A stretch of 64,000 nucleotides of DNA from Muscardinus avellanarius. Taxonomy: Eukaryota > Chordata > Mammalia > Rodentia > Gliridae. The DNA is taken from positions 94,717,779 through 94,781,778 of the forward strand of contig OY726566.1 of the NCBI GenBank assembly GCA_963383645.1, read 5' to 3'. A model generated the notes under the pieces. That model made no database searches. It saw only the letters and a program-made list of their open reading frames with translations, and was not told where the DNA came from. This document shows, piece after piece, positions 11,325 through 23,613 of the stretch. The position numbers were made by a program, and so were the translations under genes. Positions within the stretch are counted from its first letter, which is position 1. The number at the start of each line of letters is the position of its first letter.

Positions 11325-11376
11325 ATTAATTTTATTGAGTCAAACTACTGCTTGTACATTACTGACTAGCATTTTT
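11325..11376 (+). repeat. Right copy of the 52-bp direct repeat flanking the pseudogene
   Basis: This is the ungapped partner of 9156-9207, at the truncated 5' end of the pseudogene. It looks like a target-site duplication, but it is far longer than the usual 7-20 bp. Confidence 0.75.
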
Positions 11377-11462
11377 CATTTCGAAATAAGATGAAAACTA
11401 TGAAATGCACATGATCAATGAATTATTTTCATAATACTACGATCTTTCACCATCTTCTCCAG

Positions 11463-11533
11463 ATATAAAGCCAAATGAACCTGATGATCATATAGTTGAT
11501 TATTTTAGGAGATCATTGCCTAGTCAGGTTTGG
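11463..11533 (+). CDS. AGBL3: AGBL3 coding exon
   Basis: The exon follows acceptor caccatcttctccag. With the G carried from the upstream exon it reads D-IKPNEPDDHIVDYFRRSLPSQ. The PNEPDD...VDYFRR motif is characteristic of the AGBL3 tail. Two donors are possible: CAG before gtttgg (end 11527) or TGG before the stronger gtgagta (end 11533). They differ by two codons, and both leave phase 0. Neither joins directly to the exon at 24825 unless that exon uses its alternative acceptor or a further small exon lies between them. Confidence 0.8.
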
Positions 11534-11989
11534 GTGAGTAAAGCAGGAACAAAGACAGCGACGAGTGGTCGCCCGTCCTCTGACTGTGAGCTCTGTAACG
11601 GTGCTTCTGACCCAGATGCACACGGGGACCTAAAACCAGGCGCTGAGCAATGACTCGCCTTCCAAAAATTCTAAAACTTAAGTTTTTCTTTTTCTTCCTT
11701 GGTCTAGAAATATATAGGGGAAACCAGTAAAAACTGAGTATATGTCAACTTACATTTTTATTATTTTATCTAGTCATCTCAGTATCTAATCTTTTCATTT
11801 CCCCTCTGACCAAATTTTAAAGCAGAGAGAAACTTTGAGAGTACTATTTTGTTCTCACCTCCGACTCTCTATAGGATCCGATCTTTGACTACACTTGGCC
11901 ACAAGTAATTAACTTAATTAAAGTAGCTCATTCCATTGTGAGAAAGCTGTAGCACTCAAAAGCGTTTTCTTGGTTGTGTTTCACTTTGT

Positions 11990-12182
11990 TTTGTTTTTAT
12001 ACTGAGCATTGAACCCAGGGGCATTCTACCTCTGTGCTATGCCCCCAGCCCTCTCTATATTTTTTATTTTGAAACGGGGTCTTTCTAAGTTGCTGAAGGT
12101 CTCATTCAGTTGCTGAGGCTGGCCTGGAACCTGTGACCTCCTGTCTTAGCCTTCCAAGTACTGAGATAACATGTATGTGCCC
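11990..12182 (-). mobile_element. MEN SINE, diverged
   Basis: Clear ID arm complement. The B1 end has decayed (acatgtatgtgccc). Confidence 0.75.
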
Positions 12183-12189
12183 AAGTTCT

Positions 12190-13690
12190 TTTTTAATTAC
12201 AAATAGTGTCTTATAAATTTTATGTATCTCTCTTAATCTGCCTACTCTAATAACATAAAACAGTGATGAAACCTTAAAGAAAAAATATTCTGGCTCACTT
12301 TTCTTATTTCTTCTTGAAATAATGAGAATAATCATAATACCTCCTCTACATAATAGATCTTAAGTATCTTTTTATAAAAGCTGTTATATTTTTGAAACTT
12401 TCCATATCTTTCGACCACCCACAACGTTTCATGATTTCAGTTTTTTTATGGTCTTGTCTTACTCTCTCCTGTCACTGTTCATGTGAATGAAACTGAGCTA
12501 CAGATGCTGGGTAACAAGCATACAATCAATCCTCATCCTCGCTTGCTTCTCTCTAGATACGATTTTTCCATTAACGCAGGCTCCAAATGTACCCTTTTGA
12601 AATTTATCTTAAGCTACTGACATTTACATACACTCGGACCTACAAGCTTTTATTTTTCTTAGTGCTGCTGCTAAGCTGTGTCTCCTCCACTCTTTCTTCA
12701 GATGGCATTTGTCTCAACGTGCTGGGCTTAAAACTTATTACTGTTAAATTCAGTCTTCTTAATCTTTCATGAACTCTCAATCTTGATTTTCATATTGCTA
12801 TACTACATATGTCTGTGTACATGAATACATGTGTATTTGTATGTATATGTACACATATGCACATATATATGTATATATAGATATATTTGACCTGTTACCA
12901 AAACTTCAGATTCCAATATTTTAACCACCTGTCACAAATCTCCATACAGATGTCCCACATATCCAATTCAATTTAACGTCACACTGAGTTCCTCTGCATT
13001 CTCTGTACACGGGTAGCAGTACCATCCACAGAACCCTCATGCAAGAAGCCTGGTCACTCTCTTCTTTCCTCCTTTTCGGTCATTCCTCGTAGCTAGTCGA
13101 TCAGCTGATTTTACCTCAGGGTCCCTTTTACTTCAGCTTAACGACCATCATTCACCAGAAGCTCCACAGGTTTCTGACTGGTCTCTGTGCCACCAACAGA
13201 CACTGTCATCCCACTTGCACTCTTCATACTGGGACACAGTGACCCATCAGAAACACAGACCTGACTCTGCGCTATCACCGCCAAGAGCCTGATGAGGCTC
13301 CAGTCATCTAGCAGTCTGCAGTGAGCCTGTGAGATGTCCTAACACAGGTACTTAGCTGTTTCGGCTTTCTCCTTTTAACTTGTAATTCTGAAATAATTTC
13401 AAGAATAACACAAAGAACTATCTTGATCTAACAATGTACCTATATATCTATCTACCCATCTAAACTTTTCCCATGATCCATTTGAACACAGTTGTAAACA
13501 CTATGCCCTTTACCTCTTGAAACCTTCAGCATATCTTTACCAAGAAAAAGAACATTCAACTTTGATAACTATTTTGCATCATATATACAATAATCATCCC
13601 TTATCTGTAATTTTGCTTTCTGTGGTTTCCGTTACCCAAGCTCAACCATCGTCCAAAGATGTTAAATCTGATCTTATAGAAATGAACAGT
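12190..13690. other. AGBL3 intron, no feature recognised
   Basis: SINE-free, AT-rich intronic sequence with a TATG/TATA-rich patch at 12835-12890. No exon with good splice sites was found. Confidence 0.5.
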
Positions 13691-13694
13691 TCTA

Positions 13695-13912
13695 GCCGGG
13701 CGTGGTGGCGCACGCTTGTAATGTCAGCATTCGGGAGACTGAGACAGGAGGATCACAGTTCACGGACAGCCTCAGCTACTTAGTGAGGCCCTTTGCAACT
13801 CAGTGAGACCCTGTTTCAAAATAAAGAATAAAAAATAGGGCTGGGGTGTAGCTCAGAGGTAGAATGCCCTTGGATTTCAGTACATACAAACAAACAAACA
13901 AAAAAAAAGGAA
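13695..13912 (+). mobile_element. MEN SINE, 'CAGCATTCGGGAG..' subfamily
   Basis: Starts gccgggcgtggtggcgcacg. The tail carries AAAC repeats. Confidence 0.92.
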
Positions 13913-13989
13913 AATAAACTAACAGTTCTCCAGTTCTTGGTTTCACACCGTTCTGAGCAGCAGGATGAAATTTCACACCATCCACCCAG

Positions 13990-14570
13990 GACATGGATTA
14001 TGTGCACTTTGTCCAGTGCACATGGGCTGCATATGCTGCCTGTCCTAGCCACTTGATAAACAACTCTGTGATCAGATCACCTGTAACGGTATCACAATGC
14101 TTCTGTTCAAGTAGCTCTTATTTTAGTTAATACTGGCCCCAAGCACAATAATATTGATGCTGGAAAATTGCACATGTCACAGAGAATGTATAAGGCTTCA
14201 TTTAAGTAAAAAGGTGAAAGTATAAGGTATTTGGGAGAGGGAGAGACCATGTCTATATTTTTATTATAATTGTTTTATTTTGTTATTGGTTATTATTGTT
14301 ACTCTTTTACTATGCCTCGTTTATAAATTTACCTTTATCATAGGCATGTACATCTAGGAAAAACCATAGCATATGTTTGGTATAGTACTATCTACAATTT
14401 CAAACATTCACTAAGGTGTCTCGGAACATTTCCCCCACAGACCAGAGGGCTAGTGCTATCATTAAATTTTGCCAAATGTCCCATTATTGTCCTTTGAAGA
14501 AAAATTCTAATTTAGGCTCTAATCCAGGCTCATGACTTTCATTTAATTGTCATCTCTCTATCTCTATCTC
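13990..14570. other. AGBL3 intron, nothing recognised
   Basis: AT-rich unique-looking sequence without repeats or splice-flanked open frames. Confidence 0.5.
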
Positions 14571-14574
14571 TATC

Positions 14575-14759
14575 TTTTGTGGTGCTTGGAGTGTAACCCA
14601 GGGGCTTTTCTACCTCCAGGTATATACTCCCAGACCTATTTTATATTTTATTTGGAAACAGGGCCTCACTAAGTAGCTGAGGCTGGCTTCGAACCCGTGC
14701 GATCCTCCTGTCTCAGCCTCCCAAGCGCGGGGATTACAAGCGTTCGCCGCCATGCCAGC
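14575..14759 (-). mobile_element. MEN SINE
   Basis: Full length, preceded by a short (TCTC/TATC)n tail complement. Confidence 0.9.
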
Positions 14760-14929
14760 TCTTTCTCTCTTTAACCTGTAACATCAGCTCCGCCGTCCTT
14801 TGTCAGTCATGGTTTTGGCAGTGTTAACGAAGCTGAGCTTATTCATATGCTTTTTAAATGTTAGTGTCATAGAGGTAAAAGTACCTTCTCTTTCCCTTTA
14901 GAGGTTTGATACTTGAATCTGCTAAAATA

Positions 14930-15310
14930 AACTGATATTAGACAGATTAACAGGAGAAAGAGTACAAGTTTATTACGTGTATTAGGGCATCACAGGAAAG
15001 TAGGCTTCCAGCAATCTAATAAGAGGTAGAAGCTTATATACCCTCATCGTAGGGAAGGAGAAGCGGGGCGTAGCCAACTTTAGAGGAAAAGCAGATGGTT
15101 TGTAGGGGAGATTAGTGGGCCTACAGAACCCAATGGCCTGCGACAAAGTTGATCCGGGCTTTCGGGATGTGTCCACTCTAGTCTTCCTTCCTGGAGGACC
15201 GGCCTTCCAGGGAGAGAGAGGAACTTCAGAAAAGCCCTGCGCCCATGTGCTGCTGCTCGGGGGCTCTCGGGTAGAAGTTCAAAGGGGCATGTTTGGGAGC
15301 ATCATTTTCT
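14930..15310 (-). mobile_element. Possible LTR remnant, minus strand
   Basis: Read on the minus strand it contains AATAAACTTGTACTC followed by CTCCTGTTAATCTGTC, a layout typical of an LTR R-U5 end. The upstream end is not defined. No other copy is seen in the window. Confidence 0.35.
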
Positions 15311-15597
15311 GGTCCTCAGTAGTAGATACCAGAATTACCTGGAAAGTTTATGAAAACGTCCTCTTCTGACTGAGCGGGTCTTTGGCATCACTTAATGGAT
15401 TTGTATTTTTAATGAACACCTCAGATGATTCTGATTTGGTAAACTGCAGACCCGTACTTGGCAACCTGTCTCTGAGGGCTACAGTGAGAACTCGTGGAAG
15501 GCCATCCAGCCCGGCCAATCCTGCCTCTTCCTCAGTGGTTTCTTTTACAACTTTTATTTCAATATGGTTCATAGTTTTAAATCAATATATGTTTTTT

Positions 15598-15990
15598 TTT
15601 ATTTGTTTTGTGGGTCTGGGGATGGAACCCAGGGGCATTTGACCTCTATGCTACACCTCCTGCCCTATTTTTTTTATTATTCTTTATTTTGAAACCAGGT
15701 CTCACTGAGTTGCAGAGAGCCTCACTAAGTAGCTAAGGCTGTCCGCGAACCGTGATCCTCCAGGTCTCAGCCTCCCGAATGCTGGGATTACAAGCGTGCG
15801 CCACCACGCCCGGCATCAATATATGTTTTTTGGTACTGGGAATTGGATCTACCGCTGAGCTATACTCCTAGCCCATACATTTTATTATGAAACAGGATCT
15901 CACTAAATTGCTGAGGTCAGCCTCAAGGAGATCCTCTTGTCTCAGCCTCCCAAGTACTGCAATTACAGGCATGCACCACCACACCTAGCA
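15598..15990 (-). mobile_element. Two consecutive MEN SINEs
   Basis: 15598-15814 is well conserved. 15826-15990 is an older copy. Both have the same orientation, separated by about 10 bp. Confidence 0.88.
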
Positions 15991-16380
15991 ATTTTTTTCT
16001 TCTTTGACAAATACTAAATGCACCCTAGGAAGCAAGTTCTCTGATGTGAAACTGTCAGTGATCCGGTCCCTGATCTTAGCAGAGGTGATCTTGTCTCCTC
16101 AGAACATAAGACTTCCCTTACTTCCTCAATTGCCAATGCTTTCTTCTTTGCCTAAAGCATACTTCCTTTTGTCTCTTCAGCTAGATTAACAACTCATCAC
16201 TTAGGGCATCAAGCATTAATCAGACCCAAACGGGTCCTCAAAATAAGACCTTAGTCAGGTCTTATGATAATAGGGTGCACACGGCACTTCCCCGGCTCAG
16301 AGAAGGGGATCTAACCCAGACTGAGAGTCTCAGGGAATGTTTTCTTCCAGTTGATCCTTAAATCATATCATGATGGAATC

Positions 16381-16812
16381 TTTTTTTTTTTTTTTTTTTT
16401 GGTACTGGGGATGGAACCCAGGGGCATTCTACCTCCGAGCTACACCCCCAGCCCTATTTTTTTTTTAATTCTTTATTTTGAAACAGGGTCTCAGTGAATT
16501 GCAAAGGGCCTCACTAAATAGCTCAGGCTGTCTCTAAACCACAACCCTCCTGTCTCAGTCTCCCAAATGCTGAGATCACAAGCGCGCACCACCACACCCG
16601 GTATGATGGATTTTTTTTTTCCAGTACTGGGGATGGAACCCAGGGGCATTCTACCTCCAAGATACACCCCCAGCCCTATTTTATTCTTTATTTTGAAACA
16701 GGTCTAAGTCATGGAGGGCCTTGCTAAGTACTGCGACTATCAGCGAGCCGCAATCCTCCTGTCACAACCTCCCAAATGCTGGAATTACAGGCATGAGCCA
16801 CCACTCCCAGCT
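16381..16812 (-). mobile_element. Two consecutive MEN SINEs
   Basis: 16381-16602 has a T20 tail complement. 16609-16812 follows in the same orientation. Confidence 0.9.
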
Positions 16813-17045
16813 CATGAAGGAATTTTAAGTGACAAATATAGACAGTTAGAAGAGGAAAACCACATCCTTGACTTCTTAAAATATTCTTGTCAATGGTTTT
16901 GTGATCTTCTACGCAAATGCTTTCCTTGCTTGTGATACAGATCCATGCGCCTGGATGACGAGGACGCATTCGTTGTCTTTTGGCTGCTTTATTGTCTTCC
17001 AATATTATTCTTCCCTTTTCCAATCAGAAGAAGACTCTATTCTCA

Positions 17046-17237
17046 GCCGGGCGTGGTGGTGCGCGCGTGTCATCCCAGCACTTGGGAGGCTGAGACCTGA
17101 GGATCGCAGGCTCACAGCCAGCCTCAGCTGCTTCATGTGGTTCTCCGCAAATTAGTGAGACCCTGTTTCAAAATTAAAAATAGGGCTGGGGGTGTAATTC
17201 GGAGGTAGAATGCCCCTGGATTCCATCCCCAGTAGCA
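17046..17237 (+). mobile_element. MEN SINE whose tail seeds a GGA repeat
   Basis: Full element. Its A-rich tail runs directly into the GGA tract at 17241. Confidence 0.9.
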
Positions 17238-17240
17238 CAA

Positions 17241-17362
17241 AGAAGGAGGAGGAGGAGTAAAAAGAGGAGGATGAGGAGGAAGAGGAGGAGGGGGAGGAGG
17301 AGGAGGAAGAGGAGGAGGAGGGGGAGGAGGAGGAGGAGGAGGAGGAGGAGGAGGAAGAGGAG

Positions 17363-17396
<34 letters not shown>

Positions 17397-17450
17397 AGGA
17401 GGAGGAGGAGGAGGAGGAGGAGGAGGAGGAGGAGGAGGAGGAGGAAAGAA
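17241..17450 (+). repeat. (GGA)n purine tract, about 210 bp
   Basis: Near-uninterrupted GGA/GGAAGA repeats, all purine on the AGBL3 sense strand. The apparent poly-Ser and poly-Arg open frames over it are artefacts. Confidence 0.97.
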
Positions 17451-17585
17451 GAAAACTATTTCCTAGAAAAGGTAGAAGCAACTTAACAGCTGAGGGAATC
17501 TGCTCTGGCATCTTTGAGAACTATAAAATAATTCCAGAAGTACAAATACAAACAGTCCTTGGTATATTTGCATTCTGAATATAGC

Positions 17586-18028
17586 TGTTATGGTTAGGAT
17601 ATGACGTGTCACCAAAGACCGTGCTGAAGGCTTGGTCCCCACAGCAGCAGTGTTGAGGTGAGGTCTCAGGCAGTGATTAATCGGGAGGCCTCTGACCTCA
17701 TCAGGGGTCCATCCACGGAGGGATCCTCAGTTGCTGGCATTATTGGGGTGTGGTATAAACTGCAGGAGGCAGGGCCTAGTTGGAGAAAGTGCGTCGCTGG
17801 GGATATGCCCTGGAAGGTTTCCTTCCCCCGCCCCTTCCTTGCTTTCTCTGCTTCCCAGAGCTGAGCAGCTGTCCTTCACCCTGCCCTCTGCCACGACGTT
17901 CTGCCCCGTCGCAGGCCCAAAACGACAGAGCTGGCTGAGCACGGACTGAAACCAGCAGCCCAAATAAACATGTCCTCCTCTAATTTGTTTTTCTCAGCTA
18001 TCTTTATCACAGTATGAAATCTAAAACA
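17586..18028 (+). mobile_element. Solo LTR, MaLR-type
   Basis: It starts TGTTATGGTTAGGATATG, contains AATAAA at 17963-17968 and ends CTAAAACA, giving TG...CA ends over 443 bp. The ends and layout resemble mammalian-apparent LTR (MaLR: MT/ORR/MST-like) repeats. No internal coding sequence flanks it. Confidence 0.7.
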
Positions 18029-18037
18029 AGCTAGAAT

Positions 18038-18253
18038 TTTTTTGTTTTTAGTACTGGGGATGGAACCCAGAGACATTCTACCTCTGAGCTATATCCCCAG
18101 TCTATTTTTTATTCTTCACTTTGAAACAGGATCTCACTGAGTTGCAAAGGACCGCACTAAGTAGTAGCTGAGGCTGTCTGTGTGCGAACCGCGATCCTCC
18201 TGTCTCAGCTTCCCAAATGCTGGGATTACAAACGTGCACCACCACGCCCAGCC
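18038..18253 (-). mobile_element. MEN SINE
   Basis: Begins ten bases after the LTR end. Both arms are present, ending accacgcccagc. Confidence 0.9.
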
Positions 18254-18685
18254 ACAGAAAAAATTATCATCAACATTTTTTCTAATATTAGTGCACTTGA
18301 TGTTTAACCCTCCTGATACTATGTCTCAGCAACTCATTTATAGTCAATTTTTGTTACATAATCTCCCATTCTTACTAATATTCTTAAAATCTGATGTTTT
18401 GTCTGCTTCTCAGATGTCCCAAATTGTTAATCTTCTGTGATCTGGATACTGGGTACAATGGTAAATGAAAGAGAGTCTGTTCTCAGGAAGCAGAGAGGGT
18501 GATAAACAAGTGGGTCGGTAGTAGCGATGTAATGGGATAATCGCTACTTGCTTTGCTATGGGATTATGTAAGAGTTCCTTGTGGATAGGGGTGAATCAGA
18601 GGCTTCTCAGAAAAGGTAACTCTGAGGATTTCAGGAGCCAATTAAGTAGCACTTTTCTTTGCCAAGTTTATTAAGATACAAAAGC
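18254..18685. other. AGBL3 intron, nothing recognised
   Basis: Unique-looking intronic sequence. No repeat or exon seen. Confidence 0.5.
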
Positions 18686-18928
18686 AGCAAGGCATGGTGG
18701 TGCATGCCTATGGTGCGTGCTTATAATAACCCCAGTACTTAGGGAGCTGAGACAGAAGAATTGCAGGTTGGAAGGAAACCAGCCTCAGCAACTTAGTGAG
18801 GCTCTCAGAAACTTAGCAAGACCCTGTTTCCAAAAAAAATTTAAAAAGTAAGGATAAAGGTGTAGCTCAGAGGTAAAATGTCCTTGAGTTCCATCCCCAG
18901 CAACACACACACACACACACACACACAG
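18686..18928 (+). mobile_element. MEN SINE with (CA)n tail
   Basis: B1 half with a small internal duplication (gcatgcctatggtgcgtgc), then ID arm and a CA microsatellite at 18902-18928. Confidence 0.83.
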
Positions 18929-19109
18929 TTAAAATTAAATTAAAAATACAAGAGTAATTAAAACAAAAGAATTAGATGAGATACTAGCAAACTGAATCCA
19001 ACAATACATAAATAGGATTATATTTATAGAATCCGCCCTCAATGTGGCAGTGTGCAGAGGTGACCACGTAGGATTTATCCCCCAGAAATGCAATGTTCAT
19101 TTAGTATAT

Positions 19110-20329
19110 GAAAGTTAAACAATATAACATATTGAGAGAATTTTAAAAAGCCAAATGATTATGTAGTAGATAGAGAAAAGACATTGGACAAAATCCTACA
19201 GCCTTTCATGATTTAAAAGAACTCAACAGATAAAGAATAAATTAAATCTTTCCCAGTCTTGTAAATGCCATATTTGAAAATTCCACAGACATAACAAAAT
19301 TTCGGAGAAGAGAAGCATAGATTTTTTCCATTGAACCTACGTGACTCTAGATAAGCGATAACATGAAGCCAGGAGCTTTGGGTAGGAGGGTGGTACCTAA
19401 GAAGGAACTGTTGCTTCTGGACTGGTCGGGGTTAACAGGCCAGACAGCTTAGCCAAATGTAAGCAGAGCCCCGTGTGGGCCTGGTGGCTGTGATAGGATG
19501 TAAGTCAAGGTTTCAACATAGGGATGTGAAATAGTCTTGTGTTGGTTTCTCTCAAAGCTGTTAACTGATTAACTTTCCTTACCTTTCTCCTACTCCATCT
19601 CAGAAATTTTATCAAAATATACTAAATAACCAAATAAATGGTAAAATATGTTCATGAATCACAAAAAAGAAGATAGAAATATTGTTAATTGGCAATATTC
19701 CCCAAATGGGCAGGTTCTGTGCAAATCTTATCAAAATATCAGTTACTTTTTGTGCAAAAATTAGCAAACTGAACCTGAAATTCTTATGGAAACACAAGAA
19801 ACCCAAAATGAGGAAAACAATTTTGAAAAACAAGAATGAAGTTCAAGGATTTCCTGATTTCAAAACATACTACCAACCTATAGAAATTAAGACACTGTGG
19901 TACTGGTATACAGATCAATGAAACAGACTTGAGAATTCAGAAATAAACTCATATTTATAATCAATGAATTTTTCAACAAAGGCATTAAGACAAGGTGATG
20001 GGGGAAAAAATAGTCTTCAATAAATAATAATAGGCAGCCAGGCATGGTGGCCCCTGCCTACAATCCCAGTCCTTGGGAGGCTGAGATGGGAGGACTACAG
20101 GCTCAATGACAGCCTCAGCAAATAGTGATATTCTCATCAACCTAGCAAGATCTTGTTTCAAAATAAAAATAAAATAGGGCTGGGTGTACCTTGGAGATAA
20201 CCTGCCCTGGGTTCAGTCCCCAGTACCAAAAAAAAAAAAGTCTAGGAAAACTAGATATTCACATCCAAAATAATGAAGTTGGACCCATTTCTTACACTAT
20301 TCACTAAAATCAATTCAAAATACACCTAG
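19110..20329 (+). mobile_element. Old L1 ORF2 fragment, sense, split by a SINE
   Basis: Degenerate + strand ORF2. A reverse-transcriptase-like stretch lies near 19150-19230, and 19682-19921 reads LNLKFLWKHKKPKMRK... and FPDFKTYYQPIEIKTLWYWY. It resumes after the MEN element at 20037-20240. Stops are frequent. Confidence 0.75.
20037..20240 (+). mobile_element. MEN SINE inside L1
   Basis: Both halves and an A12 tail. L1 sequence continues on both sides. Confidence 0.88.
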
Positions 20330-20890
20330 GAGTGGTATAGCTGGATCATATGGTGGTGGAGCCATTCCCAGTTTTCTGAGGAATCTCTACACTGATCATA
20401 GCAGCTGAGCTAATTTGCAATTCCATCGACAAGGTAGAAAAGTTCCTATTTCCCCACATCCTCACCAGCATTTATTGTTGTTTGACTTCTTGATGAGTTG
20501 ACGTTCTGATTGGGGTTAGATGGAACCTCTAGTTTTGATTTGCACCTCCATAATTACTAATGATATTGAACATTTTTTCATGTATTTATTGGCCATGCAT
20601 ATTTCTTTTTTTGTGAATGATCTATTGAGCGATACCAGAGGGACTCCCGATAATGAAGGAGCAATTTCGGTGGAGCCAGGGAGGTGGTCTAGGGGAAGGG
20701 GAGGAGCAGCGTGAGGATCAATGATGGAGTTACTGCCACCATTGGGCATATGTGAGAATACCAGTGCCAATCTCAGTACTTTGTATGGGGCAGGGGGGAC
20801 TGGCAGGAGCTGGGGGAAAGCCCTCCAAGTGCTATGTGCACATAGGTCACTATCAACATGATTTACCTTATGATGTGAGACTATAATAAT
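20330..20890. mobile_element. L1 3' end with internal inversion
   Basis: 20330-20626 is ORF2 in antisense, homologous to 6850-7078 and 5190-5470. From 20627 the sequence is L1 3' UTR in sense. Its start (SDTRGTPDN-like translation) matches the complement of 6530-6560. Inverted 5' part followed by sense 3' part is the layout expected from twin priming. Confidence 0.7.
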
Positions 20891-20903
20891 GCACCAGTAA
20901 GAT

Positions 20904-21101
20904 CTGGGCGTGGTGGGCACACTTGTAATCCCAGCATTCGGGAGGCTGAGACAGAAGGATCGTGGTTCGCGAACAGTAGCGTCTACTTAGGTCTTTTGCA
21001 ACTCAGTGAGACCCTGTCTTGAAATAAAGAATAAAAACTAGGACTGGGGTGCAGCTCAGAGGTAGAATGCACCTGGGTTCTATCGCCAGTACCACAAAAA
21101 A
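20904..21101 (+). mobile_element. MEN SINE
   Basis: Starts gatctgggcgtggtggg. It follows the sense 3' end of the inverted L1. Confidence 0.88.
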
Positions 21102-21104
21102 AGT

Positions 21105-21934
21105 ACTCTTAAAAGAAAATATAGACTTACTATTTAAATAATATAATGGAACTTCTGGTTTATCTCTAACATGAATAAAGTTTGAAAAACATCATTCTTG
21201 TCCTTACAACAGGGAAAAGCTGAACTGAAAACCAATACCTTCTTGGCTCCATAAGAGAACTGAGACATCAGGGTGAACCACCACCCTGAAGGGTTCACAA
21301 TTCATTTTCACTTCACCTGCAAGTTAATGTTGTGCTTTACCAGATCATTCGTAAGCTAGTATCAGATTAATTTTTAATATCTTGAATACTGGGTCTATGT
21401 TTTTAAGAGTTCAGATAATGAAGGGAGAACAAGTATATAATAACAATGCCAACTTGATCCAGGCATCATTAAAGGGACAGGAGGGAAGGAGAAAGAAAGA
21501 AGGTTAATGATTATATTATTTTAATAACAATTGGACGGCCACGTATAACAGTCAGTTAGGGAGATAAATAAGAAAAATAGAGCACGTGATACAATATACA
21601 GAAAAATATTGGAAATGGGTGTCGAGGAAGAAATCAAAATAGAGTAGTATCAGTTTGTGGTACTTATCTGACAAGCATAATTAAATCTGGTCTCAGACAC
21701 ATCCACAGCTGAACCTTTGAACTGAGCTGCAAATAGATCCACCCCCAGACACAAGCTGATCTTTAGACTGGGCCAAACTGCAGAGTCCTGAAATACTGTT
21801 TGTCGACCTCTGTTGACCTGCGTAACAGACCTAGGGAATGAGATCATAGTCATTCGGCTTCTTCCAAGTCAGCTTAACTTTTGTTAGTCACCAATCATCC
21901 TTCCAGACTAACAAGTAATTTTCAATAACTTGCA

Positions 21935-21935
<1 letters not shown>
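21105..21935. other. AGBL3 intron, nothing recognised
   Basis: Non-repetitive, AT-rich. No exon seen. Confidence 0.5.
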
Positions 21936-21936
<1 letters not shown>

Positions 21937-21978
<42 letters not shown>

Positions 21979-22167
21979 GTTGTGGGGATGTAACCCAGGG
22001 GGCATTCTACCGCCGAGCTACACTCCCAGCCCCACTTTTTAGTCTTTTTTATGTTTGAAACAGGGTTTCACCGAGTTGAGAAGGGCATTGCTAAGTAGCG
22101 GAGGGTGTCCATGAACTAGGATCCTCCTCCCAAATGCTGGGATTACAAACATGCACCACCACGCCAT
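21937..22167 (-). mobile_element. (TG)n plus MEN SINE
   Basis: A TG microsatellite (21937-21975) stands in the place of the tail complement, followed by both arms. Confidence 0.85.
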
Positions 22168-23613
22168 TTAATGGCTTGGAATTTAAAGCTATTAAAACAG
22201 CCACCATTTTGAAAACGTCAGAGCACTTATTCTGTGCAACTAGAATGTGTATTTCCCAGGTGTCCATCTTCACTTGGGCTCAAACAAGTTCTCTGTTCTT
22301 ACATTTGAAGAAGGCCACAACGTGCCTTTTAGTTTGACCTGGTATCATGAAGGAGAGGCGACAAAAGCATATAGAAAGACTAAATCTGGTGGCTCCGGGT
22401 CACCAAGACGTGAGACAAGTGAGCGCTAAACCAATTGAAAGAATTTCCATCTCCCAAAAAGACACCAGTGCTCAGCCCCAAACAGTAACTGACGAATTCC
22501 CCTGGGCATATCACATGAACAGTTATCACATTGTTCCCATGACTGCTTGAGGAAATAGTAAAATTCTATTTCCTGATTTAGAGGTGGTCACTAAATACCC
22601 TGTGGGTCAACAAAAGGAAAATTTTGATAGTAGAAGCCTTGGCCTCTTAAAGTTCTACAGCTCATTTTGTCGGATCATTACTAATGATGTATTCAATAGT
22701 ATATCCAGTGACGCACCGAATCACAGCAACAACAAAAAATCTCCGCCTCTTACATACTTTGATTTGAAAAATGGGCTTCAAATATTCTCGACATCTATGA
22801 AGACTTTGATGAAACCAAAGTAAAAATATTAATATTCTGTCCAAATACAAACTAGCTGTGCTCTTGAGTACTTGGCAGCACAAACGTAAAATGTGTTACA
22901 TTTCTATCCATCTGTGAACTTCTCAACAAAGAAAATGAAAAGTTCTTTCCCAGTAGATATCTTCCACACCTTGTACTACAAACGGGTGTGATTTGCTAAC
23001 GCCGTGCTGAGGTCATTCATAGTGAAGTAGCCACGGCCTACGGCAAAGCATTTGAAAGAAAGAAAACCTTTGAAAGTACTTGTTGGGGAGCGTCCAGCTC
23101 TTCTCTGTCTCCAGTGACTTCAGAGATTCTAAAAACAGTGGCCATTTTAGATATGGAGACTCATGTGTCAAATCTATAGACACAAAGGACCTGTACAAGA
23201 AGTAGCTGATCTACCAAAACAAGCCTGTAGATACAGAGTGGACTGATATTTAAACATCTGCTACTGTTGAAGTAAAATCCTGAGCATTCCATAAGGAAAC
23301 CGTTTTTGTTGCTAGGTAATCTAATTTGGTGTCCTGGCAGGGACTGATAGCAGGATCTATGCAATGTGAATTTGATATGAGGAGGCCTAAAAGTCTAAAG
23401 GAACTTGAAGCTTGCTTGAATTCTATTTTATCACTACATTAAAGAAAGAAAAGATACTCTAAAGGCAGCAGGCATTTCAGAGAAGTATTATTGAAAAAGA
23501 AAACAAACCCACTTTAACATGAGGCAGGAAAAAAAAGTCACTGTTAATTTTCATTAACAGTGTAGAAAATATCTATTCAGTTAGTCTCATTGTATTTATA
23601 TTCAACTTTTAAA

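Noticed and set aside
17152..17511. Long poly-Ser (minus) and poly-Arg (plus) frames
   Set aside because: Artefacts of the GGA microsatellite.
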